From: Myxococcales bacterium
GTDB taxonomy: Bacteria > Myxococcota > Bradymonadia > UBA7976 > UBA1532
Length of the DNA stretch: 64,000 nucleotides
Direction of reading: 5' to 3'
NCBI GenBank assembly: GCA_020633515.1
Contig: JACKDM010000023.1
Span: forward strand, 10,011-74,010
In this document: in pieces, positions 39,822 to 48,641 of the stretch
How the letters are laid out: every line of letters begins with the position of its first letter
Position numbering within the stretch: position 1 is the stretch's first letter
Notes under the pieces: generated by a model
Told to the model about the DNA's origin: nothing
The model's database searches: none
What the model saw: only the letters and a program-made list of their open reading frames with translations
Translations under genes and position numbers: made by a program

Positions 39822-39846
39822 TATGCTGATCCGGACCGGGGGAGGG
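39822..39846 (+). promoter_or_regulatory. -10 box and Shine-Dalgarno of the coiled-coil gene
   Basis: A TATGCT hexamer at 39822-39827 lies in an AT-richer stretch (tttttgtagttgtttcaagg) and 26 bases before the ATG. A strong ggagggggg-type ribosome site follows at 39841-39846, seven bases from the start. No -35 box at exact spacing is convincing. Confidence 0.4.
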
Positions 39847-39853
39847 GGAAACG

Positions 39854-40949
39854 ATGAGCCGTCAGACCGAACAGCTCGCCGATCGGCTCGCCGCCGTCAT
39901 CGCCGGGCTCGCCCGCTACCGTGACGGCCTCGACGAGATCGGGGCCGAGCTCGGGACCCTCGACGGCCTCACCGTCGACGAAGCCCGCCTCGCCGAAGCC
40001 ACCGCCCACAGCCGCGCCATCCTCGACGCGCTTGCAACCGCTCGAGATGCAGCTCGGCGCCGTCGCCCGCCAGCAAGGCACCCTCGACGACTTCACCGGG
40101 CTCGACGTCGACTTCGACGCCTTCCGCGCCGTCGAGACCAGCGCCGACGCCATGCGCACCGCCGCCGAGCCGCTCCGCCAGGCGCTCGCCGCGTTCGCCG
40201 CCCGCCGCGGCTTCGACAGCCGCCGCGCGCTCGAAGCCCGCGGCCGCGCCGCCCTCGAGCTCGCCGAGAAGGTCGAGGGCTACGCCGCGGCCGACGCCGA
40301 GCTGCAAGGCCGCCTCGACGCGCTCGCCGAGCCCCTCGCCGCCGCCCGCGACGCGCTCCGCGCGCTCGAAGCCCAGGTCGACGCCGTCGTCGGCGCCCGC
40401 GCCCGCCACCAGGCCGCCCACGCCGCGCTGCGCGAGCGGCTCGACACCTTCCTCGCCGCCGCCCCCGGCGCGGTCGACGACGACTTCGACTTCGACGCGC
40501 TCGCCGCCCGCATCGAGGCCTTCGAAGCCGCCAACCGCACCCAGCTCGCGGCGCTCGACGCGCTCGGCTTCGCCGGGCTCGAAGACCGCCTCACCGCCTT
40601 CGAGCAGGCCCGCGCCGCGCAGATCCTCGACTTTCGCGGGCGCACCCTCGACGGGCTGCGCACCCGGGTCGCGGCGTTCGAGGCGATCCACGAGCGGCAC
40701 CGCGACGCGCTCGAAGCGGTCGACCTCGCCGAGCTGCGCGACAACCTCGGGCTCCTCCGCACCACCCGCGCCCGGCAGCGGGAGGAGCTCGACGCGCTCG
40801 GGCTCGAACAGGTGCAGAAGCGGCTCGCGACGACCGAGAAGACCCGCGCCGAGCAGCACGAGGCGGTCGTCGCGCTCGGGCCGGGTGAGCTCGCGCGGCG
40901 CTTCGAAGAGGCGCTCGGCCGGCTCGTGGGCAAGGCCAAGAAGCGTTAG
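39854..40949 (+). CDS. Long coiled-coil protein of unknown function, one frameshift
   Basis: The first ~60 residues read from the ATG at 39854 (TEQLADRLAAVIAGLARYRD). At about 40031 an extra T (gcgcttgcaacc) shifts the frame, and the protein continues in the +1 frame to 40949. The rest is almost wholly heptad-patterned coiled coil (LQPLEMQLGAVARQQGTLDD, RALEAQVDAVVGARARHQAA) ending GKAKKR. The corrected length is about 364 residues. No domain or membrane segment is recognised. It resembles cytoskeletal or scaffold coiled coils common in myxobacteria. The frameshift may be a sequencing error. Confidence 0.6.
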
Positions 40950-40970
40950 CGCGCCGACCGGCCGCTGCGA

Positions 40971-41558
40971 TCAGGGCTCGCGGCAGAGCAGGAAGTGGTT
41001 GATGGTCTCGCGGCCGCCCTTGTAGGCGCGGCCGATGCTCAGGTGGGTGCTCACCTTGCGCATGAAGTCCTGCATGCCGGCATAGACCAGCCGCGAGAGC
41101 CCGCGCTCGTTGACCGCGAGCCCCGGCCACTCGGCGGGTTTGCCGGGCGGGATGCGGGTGTAGTCGATGACCACCTCGCCCCGCGAGTCGCCGCCGGTCT
41201 CGCGCACCACGAAGTAGCCCGGCCCGACGAACGGCGCCGACGAGCCGTGGTTGTAGCCCCACAGCACCGACTGGTCCTCGGCCTTGGGCGGCCGGCAGAA
41301 GCGCTTCTCGAAGAGCTTGAAGGCGGGCAGCGTGTTGCGCCCGAAGTGCCGCACCGTCTGCAGCGGCGCGCGATCGGGCGGCACGAAGTGGTCGAGGTCG
41401 ATGAGGCGCCCGCGGGCGAGGCGCCACAGCCGGCGCTGGCTCGACGGGTCGAGCGCGCGGGTCTCGGTGACGCGCGCCTCGGGGTCGAGCGCGTCGAGCC
41501 AGGCGGCGATCCGCTCGATCTCGGCGGCGGGATCGGCGATGCGGTCTCGGAGCTCCAT
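40971..41558 (-). CDS. Conserved hypothetical protein
   Basis: A 195-residue, probably cytoplasmic protein without signal peptide. Distinctive segments are LDHFVPPDRAPLQTVRHFG, LWGYNHGSSAPFVGPGYFVV, GEVVIDYTRIPPGKPAEWPG and MQDFMRKVSTHLSIGRAYKG. The beta-strand-rich centre with conserved aromatic and Gly residues suggests a compact beta fold, but no family was recognised. It is on the minus strand, ten bases after the WD40-like gene and probably co-transcribed with it. Confidence 0.7.
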   Translation of the reverse strand: MELRDRIADPAAEIERIAAWLDALDPEARVTETRALDPSSQRRLWRLARGRLIDLDHFVPPDRAPLQTVRHFGRNTLPAFKLFEKRFCRPPKAEDQSVLWGYNHGSSAPFVGPGYFVVRETGGDSRGEVVIDYTRIPPGKPAEWPGLAVNERGLSRLVYAGMQDFMRKVSTHLSIGRAYKGGRETINHFLLCREP

Positions 41559-41567
41559 TCGGCCCTC

Positions 41568-42560
41568 TCAGAACTCTCGGGGTGACGGGTCGGCGATGAC
41601 GGCGGGCAGCGTAGCGAGGCGCTCGCCATCCGTCACGCGCCACGCGCGGATCCGGTCGTCGCGGCCGCCGGTCCAGGCGCGCTCACCGGCCAGCGCGACC
41701 GCCGTGGTCGGTCCCACCGGCGCCTCCGCCGGATCGAGCGTCGGCCCGATCACGCCCGTCGCCAGCGCCACCACCCGCGCCCGGCCGTCCTCCGAGCCCA
41801 CCACCGCCCGATCGCCCTCGACCGCGAGCGCCACGATCGCGCCGCCCTCGACCGCGACCACCCGCGCCGGCGCCTCGCCCGGCCCCTGCCACACCGACAG
41901 CCGCCCGTCGCTCGCGCCCACCAGCCGCCACCGCGCGTCCCAGTGCACCGCCGTCACCCAGCCCGTCGTGACCGCCGCCGCCGCCAGCGGCGCCCCGTCC
42001 GCGACCGCCCACCGCACGATCCGCCCGTCGGCGCCCCCGGTCAGCGCCTCGGCGCCATCGGGCGAGAGCGCCACCGCGAACGTCGCCCGCCCGTGGCTCC
42101 CCCGCGCGATCCAGCCCGCCGCGTCGATCCGGGCCACGACGCCCCGGTCACCGCCGACCACGATCGCGCCATCGGGCCCCCGCGCCGCGTCGTTGAGCGC
42201 GTGATCGGCCAGCCGCCAGCGGTCGAGCCGCCGCCCGTCCAACGTCCAGCGCGCGACGCTCCCGTCGGCCCCGGCGCTGTAGAGCGCGCCCGCGTCGTCG
42301 ACCCACAGCCGCCGCACCGGCCCCGCGTGCGCCGTCCAGGCGTGCCGCACCGCGCCCGCCGCGTCCCGGATCGAGATCCCGCCCCCGTCGCCGCCCACCG
42401 CGAGCCCGTCCGCGAGCGGCAACAGCGCCGTCGCCGCCCCGTGCGGCACCGGCGGCAGCGGCCCGGCCAGCGTCGTCGGCTGCGGCGCCCGCGACGCCGT
42501 GCCCCACCACACCGCCGCCGCGACCACCACCGCGCCGAGCAGGGCGACCCCGCGGCTCAT
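41568..42560 (-). CDS. Membrane-anchored WD40-like beta-propeller protein
   Basis: A 330-residue protein with an N-terminal hydrophobic anchor or signal (VALLGAVVVAAAVWWGTASR). About six to seven repeats follow of the type seen in GGISIRDAAGAVRHAWTAHA, YSAGADGSVARWTLDGRRLD and LTGGADGRIVRWAVADGAPL, i.e. GxxDGxVxxW with GH-like starts. It is a probable periplasmic propeller that binds partners rather than catalyses. It is located directly behind the MMPL exporter gene (10 bases) on the same strand, so the two may work together. Confidence 0.85.
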   Translation of the reverse strand: MSRGVALLGAVVVAAAVWWGTASRAPQPTTLAGPLPPVPHGAATALLPLADGLAVGGDGGGISIRDAAGAVRHAWTAHAGPVRRLWVDDAGALYSAGADGSVARWTLDGRRLDRWRLADHALNDAARGPDGAIVVGGDRGVVARIDAAGWIARGSHGRATFAVALSPDGAEALTGGADGRIVRWAVADGAPLAAAAVTTGWVTAVHWDARWRLVGASDGRLSVWQGPGEAPARVVAVEGGAIVALAVEGDRAVVGSEDGRARVVALATGVIGPTLDPAEAPVGPTTAVALAGERAWTGGRDDRIRAWRVTDGERLATLPAVIADPSPREF

Positions 42561-42570
42561 CGCGCGCCCG

Positions 42571-45072
42571 TCACTTCGCCGCCTTCTCGTCGCGCCGCCG
42601 CAGGATGTCGTCCGACCACTGCATCGCCGCCGGCAGCACCACCAGCGTCGCGAACAGCGCCGCCGCCATCCCGATCATCGCGAGCAGCCCGAGCGAGTTG
42701 AGCCCCTGATGATTGGCGAGCAGCAGGCTCCCGAAGCCAATCGCCGTCGTCACCGTCGTCAGCACCGCCGACGAGCCCGTCGTGCGCACCACGTAGCGCG
42801 CGCTGTCGCGCCCGAGCTCCTTGTGGCGGTGATAGAGGTGCACCCCGTCGTCGACCCCCATCCCGATCACCGTCGGCAGCGCGAGCATGTTGAAGAAGTT
42901 GAGCTTGATGCCGAGCAGCGCCATCACCCCCGCGGTGAACCCGATCGCGAGCGTCAGCGGCACCAGGATCAACAACGTGCCCCGCACGCTCCGCTCGAAG
43001 AGCAGCAGCAAGAAGACCACCGTCAGCAGCGACGCCACCGTCGTCTTGATCCCGTCCTCCTCCATCGCGATCAGCACGTCGGCCCAGATCATCGGCTTGC
43101 CCGAGACCACCGGCGGCTGCCCGTCGAGGCCCTCGAGCGACAGCATCTCCTCGCGGAAGGCGAGCGCGACCTCGCCGTCGTTGGTCGAGCCCCGCGGCGA
43201 GACGAAGATGAACTCCCCGAGCCGCCCCTCGCGGTCGGAGAACTTCTGCTTCACCCACGCCGGCAGCGCCTCGACGCCGAACGGCTCCGGCTCGCAGTGC
43301 CGCAACAGCTCGTCGGCCCCGTCGCGGCGGTCGCCCTCGAAGAGCTTCACCTTGCGCCCGAGCTTGCGGCAGATCCGGGTCACTTCCTTGACCTTCTCCG
43401 CCTGCGCGGTCGGCACGAGCGCAAACAACGCCTGGAAGCTCTTGATCCGCGGGTGCGGGTCCTGCTCGGCGGTGCGCCGCTCGAGCTCGTCGAAGATCGC
43501 GCGCGCCTCCTCGGCCGAGTCGGCGAAGATCACCGCCGGCGAGGTCGCCTGCGTCGTGCCGTAGGTGATCTCCTCGTACTCCGGCCGCGCCTGCTCCTTC
43601 TGGCCGAGGCGGTTGAAGTTCATCTCGAACTCGACGAACGGCAGGAACGAGTACCCGACCGCGCCCACCAGCCCCGCCACGATCACCGTGCCCGCCCCGA
43701 GCGGGAAGCGGCGGCGCACGATCCCCTCCTCGACGCTGCGCTCGACGGTGTAGCCCATCAGCTTGAGCGGCACCCACCGCTCGAAGATGAAGACGAGCGC
43801 GGTGAACGCCCAGAAGACCGCGATCAACGAGAACAGCACCCCGCCCGCCGCGACCCCGCCGAACTGGCTGAAGCCGCGGAAGTCGGCGATGGTCAGCGCC
43901 GCGAACGACGCCGCGGTCGTCAACGCCGCGAGCAGGCTCGCCTCCCCGCACGACATATGCGTCTGCACCATCGCCTCGAGCGGGTCGTGCCCGGCGGCCC
44001 GCTCCTCGCGGTAGCGCCCGTAGAAGTGGATCCCGAAGTCGATGCCGAGCCCGAGCAGCACCGCGAAGATGAACGCGGTGATGAGGTTGAGGTAGCCGAC
44101 GGTCAGCGCCACGAGCCCCACCGTCCACGCGATCCCGCACACCAGCGGCACGATCACGCAGAAGAACGCGCGCACGCTGCGGAACCACAGCATCACCACC
44201 AGCGCGAGCAGCGCGAACGCCCAGCCGACCGACGAGACGATGTCGTGCTGGATCTGGTCGCTCTCTTCGAGCGCGCCCCGATAGCCGCCGCCGAGCACCA
44301 CCCGGCTGACGACGCCGTCGGGGCCGACCGGGCCGAGCTCCTTCTCGATCGCCTCCGTCACCAGCCGCTCGGTCTCGGCGAGGATGTGCCGCGCGAACGC
44401 GAGATCACCCGAGGAGCGGGTCGGGAAGACCTGCAACCCGATCGTGGTGTAGGCGCGGTTGTAGAAGTACTCCCGATACTCGCCGCGCTCGCCGCGGAAG
44501 GTGCGCCCGAGGTTGGAGAGGCCGTCGTCCTTCTCGTGCTCGGCCCAGGTGAAGGTGTAGCGATCGTAGACCTTCGGCCCCGCCGCCTCGGCCGGCGCCG
44601 CGGCCGGCTCGTCGTCGTCGAGGAGCTGCATGCGCTTGCCGACCTCGGCCTTGATGGTCTCGGTCAGCTCCTCGTAGTAGCTCTGCAGCTCGGCGAGGGT
44701 CGGGAAGATGATCAGCGCGTTCTGATCGATCATCTCGACGTCCTGCCGATACTCGACGCGCGCGATCTCGGGGTGGGCTTCGAGAGCGGCCGCGATCGCG
44801 GGCAGCGCGGGCTTGAGCCGGTCGAAGCGGTCGCTCATCAGCGCGACGACGAGGATGTCGGCGCTGCCGAGGCGCGCTTGCAGCACCTCCATCGCCTGCA
44901 CGCTCGCCGCCGACTCGGGCAGCAGGTCGCCGATCTTGCTCTTGAGGGTGATGCTGCGCCCGGCGACGAGCATGGCGGCGGCGAGCGCGAGCGCGACGGT
45001 GAAGGCGATGTATGGGTGACGATGGATCGCCCCGACGAAGCGACGGACGGGACGCTCGGGAAGCTGGATCAT
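42571..45072 (-). CDS. MMPL/RND-family exporter
   Basis: An 833-residue transporter with the RND plan: TM1 near residues 20-40, a periplasmic loop of ~220 residues, TM2-6 and TM after FERWVPLKLMGY, a second loop and TM8-12. The two membrane halves carry matching signatures, FAVLLGLGIDFGIHFYGR and TVIGMGVDDGVHLYHRHK, with acidic residues expected for proton relay. It resembles lipid exporters of the MMPL/HpnN type. The ATG at 45072 has a near-perfect ggaggtcag Shine-Dalgarno. It is divergent from the CrtC/AttH-like gene. The substrate is probably a lipid or hydrophobic molecule. Confidence 0.92.
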   Translation of the reverse strand: MIQLPERPVRRFVGAIHRHPYIAFTVALALAAAMLVAGRSITLKSKIGDLLPESAASVQAMEVLQARLGSADILVVALMSDRFDRLKPALPAIAAALEAHPEIARVEYRQDVEMIDQNALIIFPTLAELQSYYEELTETIKAEVGKRMQLLDDDEPAAAPAEAAGPKVYDRYTFTWAEHEKDDGLSNLGRTFRGERGEYREYFYNRAYTTIGLQVFPTRSSGDLAFARHILAETERLVTEAIEKELGPVGPDGVVSRVVLGGGYRGALEESDQIQHDIVSSVGWAFALLALVVMLWFRSVRAFFCVIVPLVCGIAWTVGLVALTVGYLNLITAFIFAVLLGLGIDFGIHFYGRYREERAAGHDPLEAMVQTHMSCGEASLLAALTTAASFAALTIADFRGFSQFGGVAAGGVLFSLIAVFWAFTALVFIFERWVPLKLMGYTVERSVEEGIVRRRFPLGAGTVIVAGLVGAVGYSFLPFVEFEMNFNRLGQKEQARPEYEEITYGTTQATSPAVIFADSAEEARAIFDELERRTAEQDPHPRIKSFQALFALVPTAQAEKVKEVTRICRKLGRKVKLFEGDRRDGADELLRHCEPEPFGVEALPAWVKQKFSDREGRLGEFIFVSPRGSTNDGEVALAFREEMLSLEGLDGQPPVVSGKPMIWADVLIAMEEDGIKTTVASLLTVVFLLLLFERSVRGTLLILVPLTLAIGFTAGVMALLGIKLNFFNMLALPTVIGMGVDDGVHLYHRHKELGRDSARYVVRTTGSSAVLTTVTTAIGFGSLLLANHQGLNSLGLLAMIGMAAALFATLVVLPAAMQWSDDILRRRDEKAAK

Positions 45073-45218
45073 CTGACCTCCAGGGCAGCGAGAGTACACG
45101 CCCCGACCGGGGCTGTCATGCTGCCCGCCGGCCACCGCATTGACCGCCGCCGCCGACCGGGGTTGAATGGCACCCCGCCGGCTTCGTCGGCCGCGCCGCA
45201 CCCGCACCGGGGAGAGAC

Positions 45219-46328
45219 ATGAAGCACCGCACCCGCCCGCAGCCCGCGCTCCTCGCGATCGCCCTCACCCTCCCGCTCGCCTCCCCCGCCCTCGCCGCCG
45301 AGCCCGTCGCCGCCTGGCAGGGCGCCCGCGCCGCCGTCACCACGAAGCACCTCCAGCCCGCCATGAAAGACGGCGAAGGCTACGCCGAGAAGTACACCTT
45401 CAACGCCGACTTCGAAGGCGGCGGCGACTTCTACTTCTCGATGACCATCGGCAACCTCGGCTTCGGCGACCACAAGATGGAGGCCAAGGGCCGCTTCACC
45501 ATCGACGGCAAGAGCTACCGCTGGAACAAGGAGCTCGACGACGACGAGTGGCGCCGCGCCAAGGGCGGCGCCTTCGAGATCAAAGCCGGCCCCGCCCGCA
45601 TCTGGGGCACCCCCGACAAGATCGAGATGAGCGCCAAGGCCCGCGGCGGCGAGATCGAGCTCGCGTTCACCCCCATCGCGCCCGCCTGGCGCCCCCGCGA
45701 CGGTCAGATCCGCTGGGGCAAGGACAAAAAGGCCAGCGACTACACGGTCTTCCCGCTCATGGCCGTCACCGGCCGCTACAAGGCCGGCGCCGACTGGCAG
45801 CCGCTCACCGGCCGCGGCTACGGCAGCCATAGCTGGAGCGAGCTCGCGCCCTACGAGACCACCCGCTGGACCATGGAGCTGCGCGGCATCGACGGCGACA
45901 CCACCGTCTACCTCCGCGAGCTCGGCGCCACCGGTGACTACGGCCGCCAGCGCGTGCCCTACCTGCTCGTCACCAAGGGCGGCGAGATCCTCTTCGAGTC
46001 GTTCGACTACGAGATGACGCCCACCCAGACGATGACCGACAAGAAGCACGACAACCAGTACGTGGTCCCCGAGAGCTTCACCCTGCTCGGCAAGGACGCC
46101 AGCGACCCCAACCGGATGCTGCGCGGCAAGGTCACCAAGAAGAAGCTGCGCAAGCGCACCGAGCCGCTCGCGCAGATGAACGCCGCGATGCGCGCGGTCG
46201 CGAGCCAGTACAGCGAGCCGGTCAACTACGACTACGACGTCGAGTACGCCATCGAGGTCAAGCTCGGCGACCGCACCGAGCGCCTGCAGGGCGTCGGCCG
46301 CTACGAGGTCTACCACCTCAACAAGTAG
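45219..46328 (+). CDS. Exported CrtC/AttH-like lipocalin-type protein
   Basis: A 369-residue protein with signal peptide (about 1-26, ending PALAAEP). The body is beta-rich with the pattern of AttH/CrtC (carotenoid 1,2-hydratase-like) and Svf1-like double-lipocalin proteins, e.g. GDFYFSMTIGNLGFGDHKME, GRGYGSHSWSELAPYETTRW and TMELRGIDGDTTVYLRELG. Whether it is a hydratase or a lipid carrier cannot be told. ggggagagac precedes the ATG. Divergence from an MMPL lipid exporter favours a role in envelope lipid handling. Confidence 0.7.
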   Translation: MKHRTRPQPALLAIALTLPLASPALAAEPVAAWQGARAAVTTKHLQPAMKDGEGYAEKYTFNADFEGGGDFYFSMTIGNLGFGDHKMEAKGRFTIDGKSYRWNKELDDDEWRRAKGGAFEIKAGPARIWGTPDKIEMSAKARGGEIELAFTPIAPAWRPRDGQIRWGKDKKASDYTVFPLMAVTGRYKAGADWQPLTGRGYGSHSWSELAPYETTRWTMELRGIDGDTTVYLRELGATGDYGRQRVPYLLVTKGGEILFESFDYEMTPTQTMTDKKHDNQYVVPESFTLLGKDASDPNRMLRGKVTKKKLRKRTEPLAQMNAAMRAVASQYSEPVNYDYDVEYAIEVKLGDRTERLQGVGRYEVYHLNK

Positions 46329-46341
46329 CGCCCCGCGGCCC

Positions 46342-46358
46342 CGTCCAGAACCTGGACG
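46342..46358. promoter_or_regulatory. Perfect inverted repeat CGTCCAG-aac-CTGGACG
   Basis: Seven-bp arms with a three-base spacer lie 13 bases after the CrtC/AttH-like gene stop. Two further ctggac copies follow at 46361 and 46384. The repeat could be a dimeric regulator site for the next gene or part of a 3' hairpin. No T-run follows. Downstream, ctatacc at about 46434 is a possible -10 for the barrel protein gene. Confidence 0.35.
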
Positions 46359-46448
46359 CGCTGGACGCCCACCCGTCCCGAATCTGGACACCGCCCCCCT
46401 CGGCGCCGCTTGGAACCGTGGCACCGATTCTTGCTATACCCACCCGCC

Positions 46449-47255
46449 ATGAAGACACCCCGCCCCGCGCCCGCCGCGCCGTCCACCCTCGCTGCCCTGC
46501 TGACACCCTTCGCCGCGCTCGCGCTGCTCGCGCTCCCCGCCGCCGCGCTCGCCGATCCCGCCGCGCCCGAGCCCGCGCCCGGCCTGCCCGAAGAGACCCC
46601 GCCCGGCGAATTGCCCGACGAGCCCCCGCCCAGCGAGGCGCCCCCCGAGGCCACAGCACCGCCCCCGCCCGCCGACGCGCCGCCCGCCGACCTGCCGCCC
46701 GCCGACAGCCCGCCCGACGGCGCGCTCTACTACCCCGAAGAGGCCGCCGGCGAGTCGAGCCTCACCCTCGGCTACGGCGTCGGCGGCTGGTTCACCGACC
46801 GCGGCCCGCTCGCCGGCCTCGCCACCGTCGCCCCCGTCATCGGCTACGACCACCGCATCGGCCCCGCCCGCCTCGGCTGGCGGCTGCACCTCTACCTCGA
46901 CCCCGTCGGCGACGACCCGCTCACCTTCCTCTACGCCGACCTGCTCAGCGTCGAGTACGTCTTCGCCCAAGAGCGCATCCGCCCCTACGCCCGCCTCGCG
47001 CTCGGCTTCGGCCTCGACCTCGCCGACGGCGACGTCGAGATCGACGGCGAGGACCCCGGCCTCGGGGACGACGGCTACTTCAACGAGGCCAATGGCGCCA
47101 CCGGCGGCCCCGGGCTCACCCTCGGCGCCGGGATCGACGCCTTCGTCGCCGAGCGCCTCTTCCTCCGCCTCGAAGCGCTCGCCCGCGGCTACGGCGGCGC
47201 CGGCCCCGCCGCGGCGATGTGGGGCGCGAGCCTCGCCCTCGGGCTGGTGCTCTGA
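46449..47255 (+). CDS. Outer-membrane beta-barrel-like protein with Pro-rich N-terminus
   Basis: A 268-residue protein. A signal peptide (ALALLALPAAALA) is followed by a Pro/Ala/Glu-rich linker (residues ~38-95). The C-terminal ~170 residues have alternating aromatic and small residues typical of small beta-barrels (LTLGYGVGGWFTDRGPLAGL, LGWRLHLYLDPVGDDPL, RPYARLALGFGLDLADG) and end in SLALGLVL. The ATG at 46449 starts the signal. It is just upstream of radA, with seven bases between. Function is unknown. Confidence 0.75.
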   Translation: MKTPRPAPAAPSTLAALLTPFAALALLALPAAALADPAAPEPAPGLPEETPPGELPDEPPPSEAPPEATAPPPPADAPPADLPPADSPPDGALYYPEEAAGESSLTLGYGVGGWFTDRGPLAGLATVAPVIGYDHRIGPARLGWRLHLYLDPVGDDPLTFLYADLLSVEYVFAQERIRPYARLALGFGLDLADGDVEIDGEDPGLGDDGYFNEANGATGGPGLTLGAGIDAFVAERLFLRLEALARGYGGAGPAAAMWGASLALGLVL

Positions 47256-47261
47256 GCGGCC

Positions 47262-48623
47262 ATGGGCAAGCAGAAGACCACCTACGCCTGCGGCGCCTGC
47301 GGCCAGACCTTCGCCAAGTGGCTCGGCCGCTGCACCGCCTGCGGCGAGTGGGGCAGCGTCGACGAGGCGCTCGCCGCGCCCCCGCCCGCCCCGAGCCTCG
47401 GCCTCGCCCCCCGCGCCCCGAGCGAGCCGCAGCGGCTCCGCGAGGTCGAAGGCGCCCCGCCCGCGCGCGCCTCGACCGGCATCGGCGAGCTCGACCGCGT
47501 CCTCGGCGGCGGCCTCGTGCCCGGCGCGCTCGTGCTCGTCGGCGGCGACCCCGGCATCGGCAAGAGCACGCTCCTGCTCCAGGCCAGCGACCGCATCGCC
47601 CGCTTCGGCGTCGACGTGCTCTATGTCACCGGCGAAGAGAGCGCCCGCCAGACCAGGATGCGCTTCGACCGCATCGGCGCCGGCGCCGAGTCGCTCTGGC
47701 TCGTCGCCGAGACCGCGCTCGCCCGCATCGAGCACCACGTCGCCCGCCTCGACCCCCGCGTCCTCGTCATCGACTCCGTCCAGACCCTGCACGCCGACGA
47801 CACCCCCGGCGCGCCCGGCAGCGTCGGGCAGCTCCGCGCCATCACCGCCCGCCTCATGGCGCTCGCCAAGGGCCGCGAGATCGTCACCTTCCTCGTCGGC
47901 CACGTCACCAAGGAGGGCAACCTCGCCGGCCCGCGCCTGCTCGAGCACATGGTCGACACCGTGCTCTACCTGCAAGGCCAGCGCGGCCACCCGTTCCGCC
48001 TGCTCCGCGCCGTCAAGAACCGCTTCGGCAGCACCGACGAGATCGGCGCCTTCGAGATGCGCGGCGACGGGCTGTGCGAGGTCGACAACCCGAGCGCCCT
48101 CTTCCTCGCCGAGCGCGCCGCCGGCGCGAGCGGATCGGTCGTCGCGGCGAGCTTCGAAGGCACCCGCCCGCTCCTCGTCGAGGTGCAGGCGCTCGTCACG
48201 CCCACCGCCTACGGCACCCCGCGCCGCACCGCGATCGGCTTCGACCACAACCGCACCGCGCTCCTGCTCGCCGTGCTCGAGAAGAAGGCCGGCCTCGACA
48301 TCGGCGGCGACGTCTTCGTCAACGTCGCCAGCGGCATCACCCTCGACGAGCCCGCCGCCGACCTCGCCGTCATCGCCGCGCTCGCGTCGAGCCACAACAA
48401 CCGCCCGCTGCACCCCAAGGTCGCCGTCTTCGGCGAGGTCGGCCTCGGCGGCGAGATCCGCGGCGTCATCGGCGCCGACGCCCGCGTCATCGAGGCGCGC
48501 CGGCTCGGCTTCGACCGCATCCTGCTCCCGACCGGCAACCAGGACGCCGCCCGCCTCGTCGGCGAGCAGGGCCTCATCCCCGTCTCGACGGTCGATCAGG
48601 CGCTCGCGGTGATGTTCGACTGA
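47262..48623 (+). CDS. radA: DNA repair protein RadA (Sms)
   Basis: A 453-residue protein of normal RadA length. A C4 zinc finger uses Cys10, 13, 24 and 27 (YACGACGQTFAKWLGRCTAC). A RecA-like ATPase domain has Walker A GGDPGIGKS at 94-102 and the RadA-specific KNRFG motif at 252-256. A Lon-protease-like C-terminal domain carries DVFVNVASGITLDEPAADLA and VFGEVGLGGEIRGV. It drives branch migration in recombination and repair. The ATG at 47262 lies just after the barrel gene. Confidence 0.96.
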   Translation: MGKQKTTYACGACGQTFAKWLGRCTACGEWGSVDEALAAPPPAPSLGLAPRAPSEPQRLREVEGAPPARASTGIGELDRVLGGGLVPGALVLVGGDPGIGKSTLLLQASDRIARFGVDVLYVTGEESARQTRMRFDRIGAGAESLWLVAETALARIEHHVARLDPRVLVIDSVQTLHADDTPGAPGSVGQLRAITARLMALAKGREIVTFLVGHVTKEGNLAGPRLLEHMVDTVLYLQGQRGHPFRLLRAVKNRFGSTDEIGAFEMRGDGLCEVDNPSALFLAERAAGASGSVVAASFEGTRPLLVEVQALVTPTAYGTPRRTAIGFDHNRTALLLAVLEKKAGLDIGGDVFVNVASGITLDEPAADLAVIAALASSHNNRPLHPKVAVFGEVGLGGEIRGVIGADARVIEARRLGFDRILLPTGNQDAARLVGEQGLIPVSTVDQALAVMFD

Positions 48624-48641
48624 GCCCGCTTCCCCACCCGC

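Noticed and set aside
46419..46434. Sigma-54-like promoter TGGCAC...TTGC before the barrel protein gene
   Set aside because: The spacing between TGGCAC and TTGC is six bases, one more than the strict five-base sigma-54 spacing.
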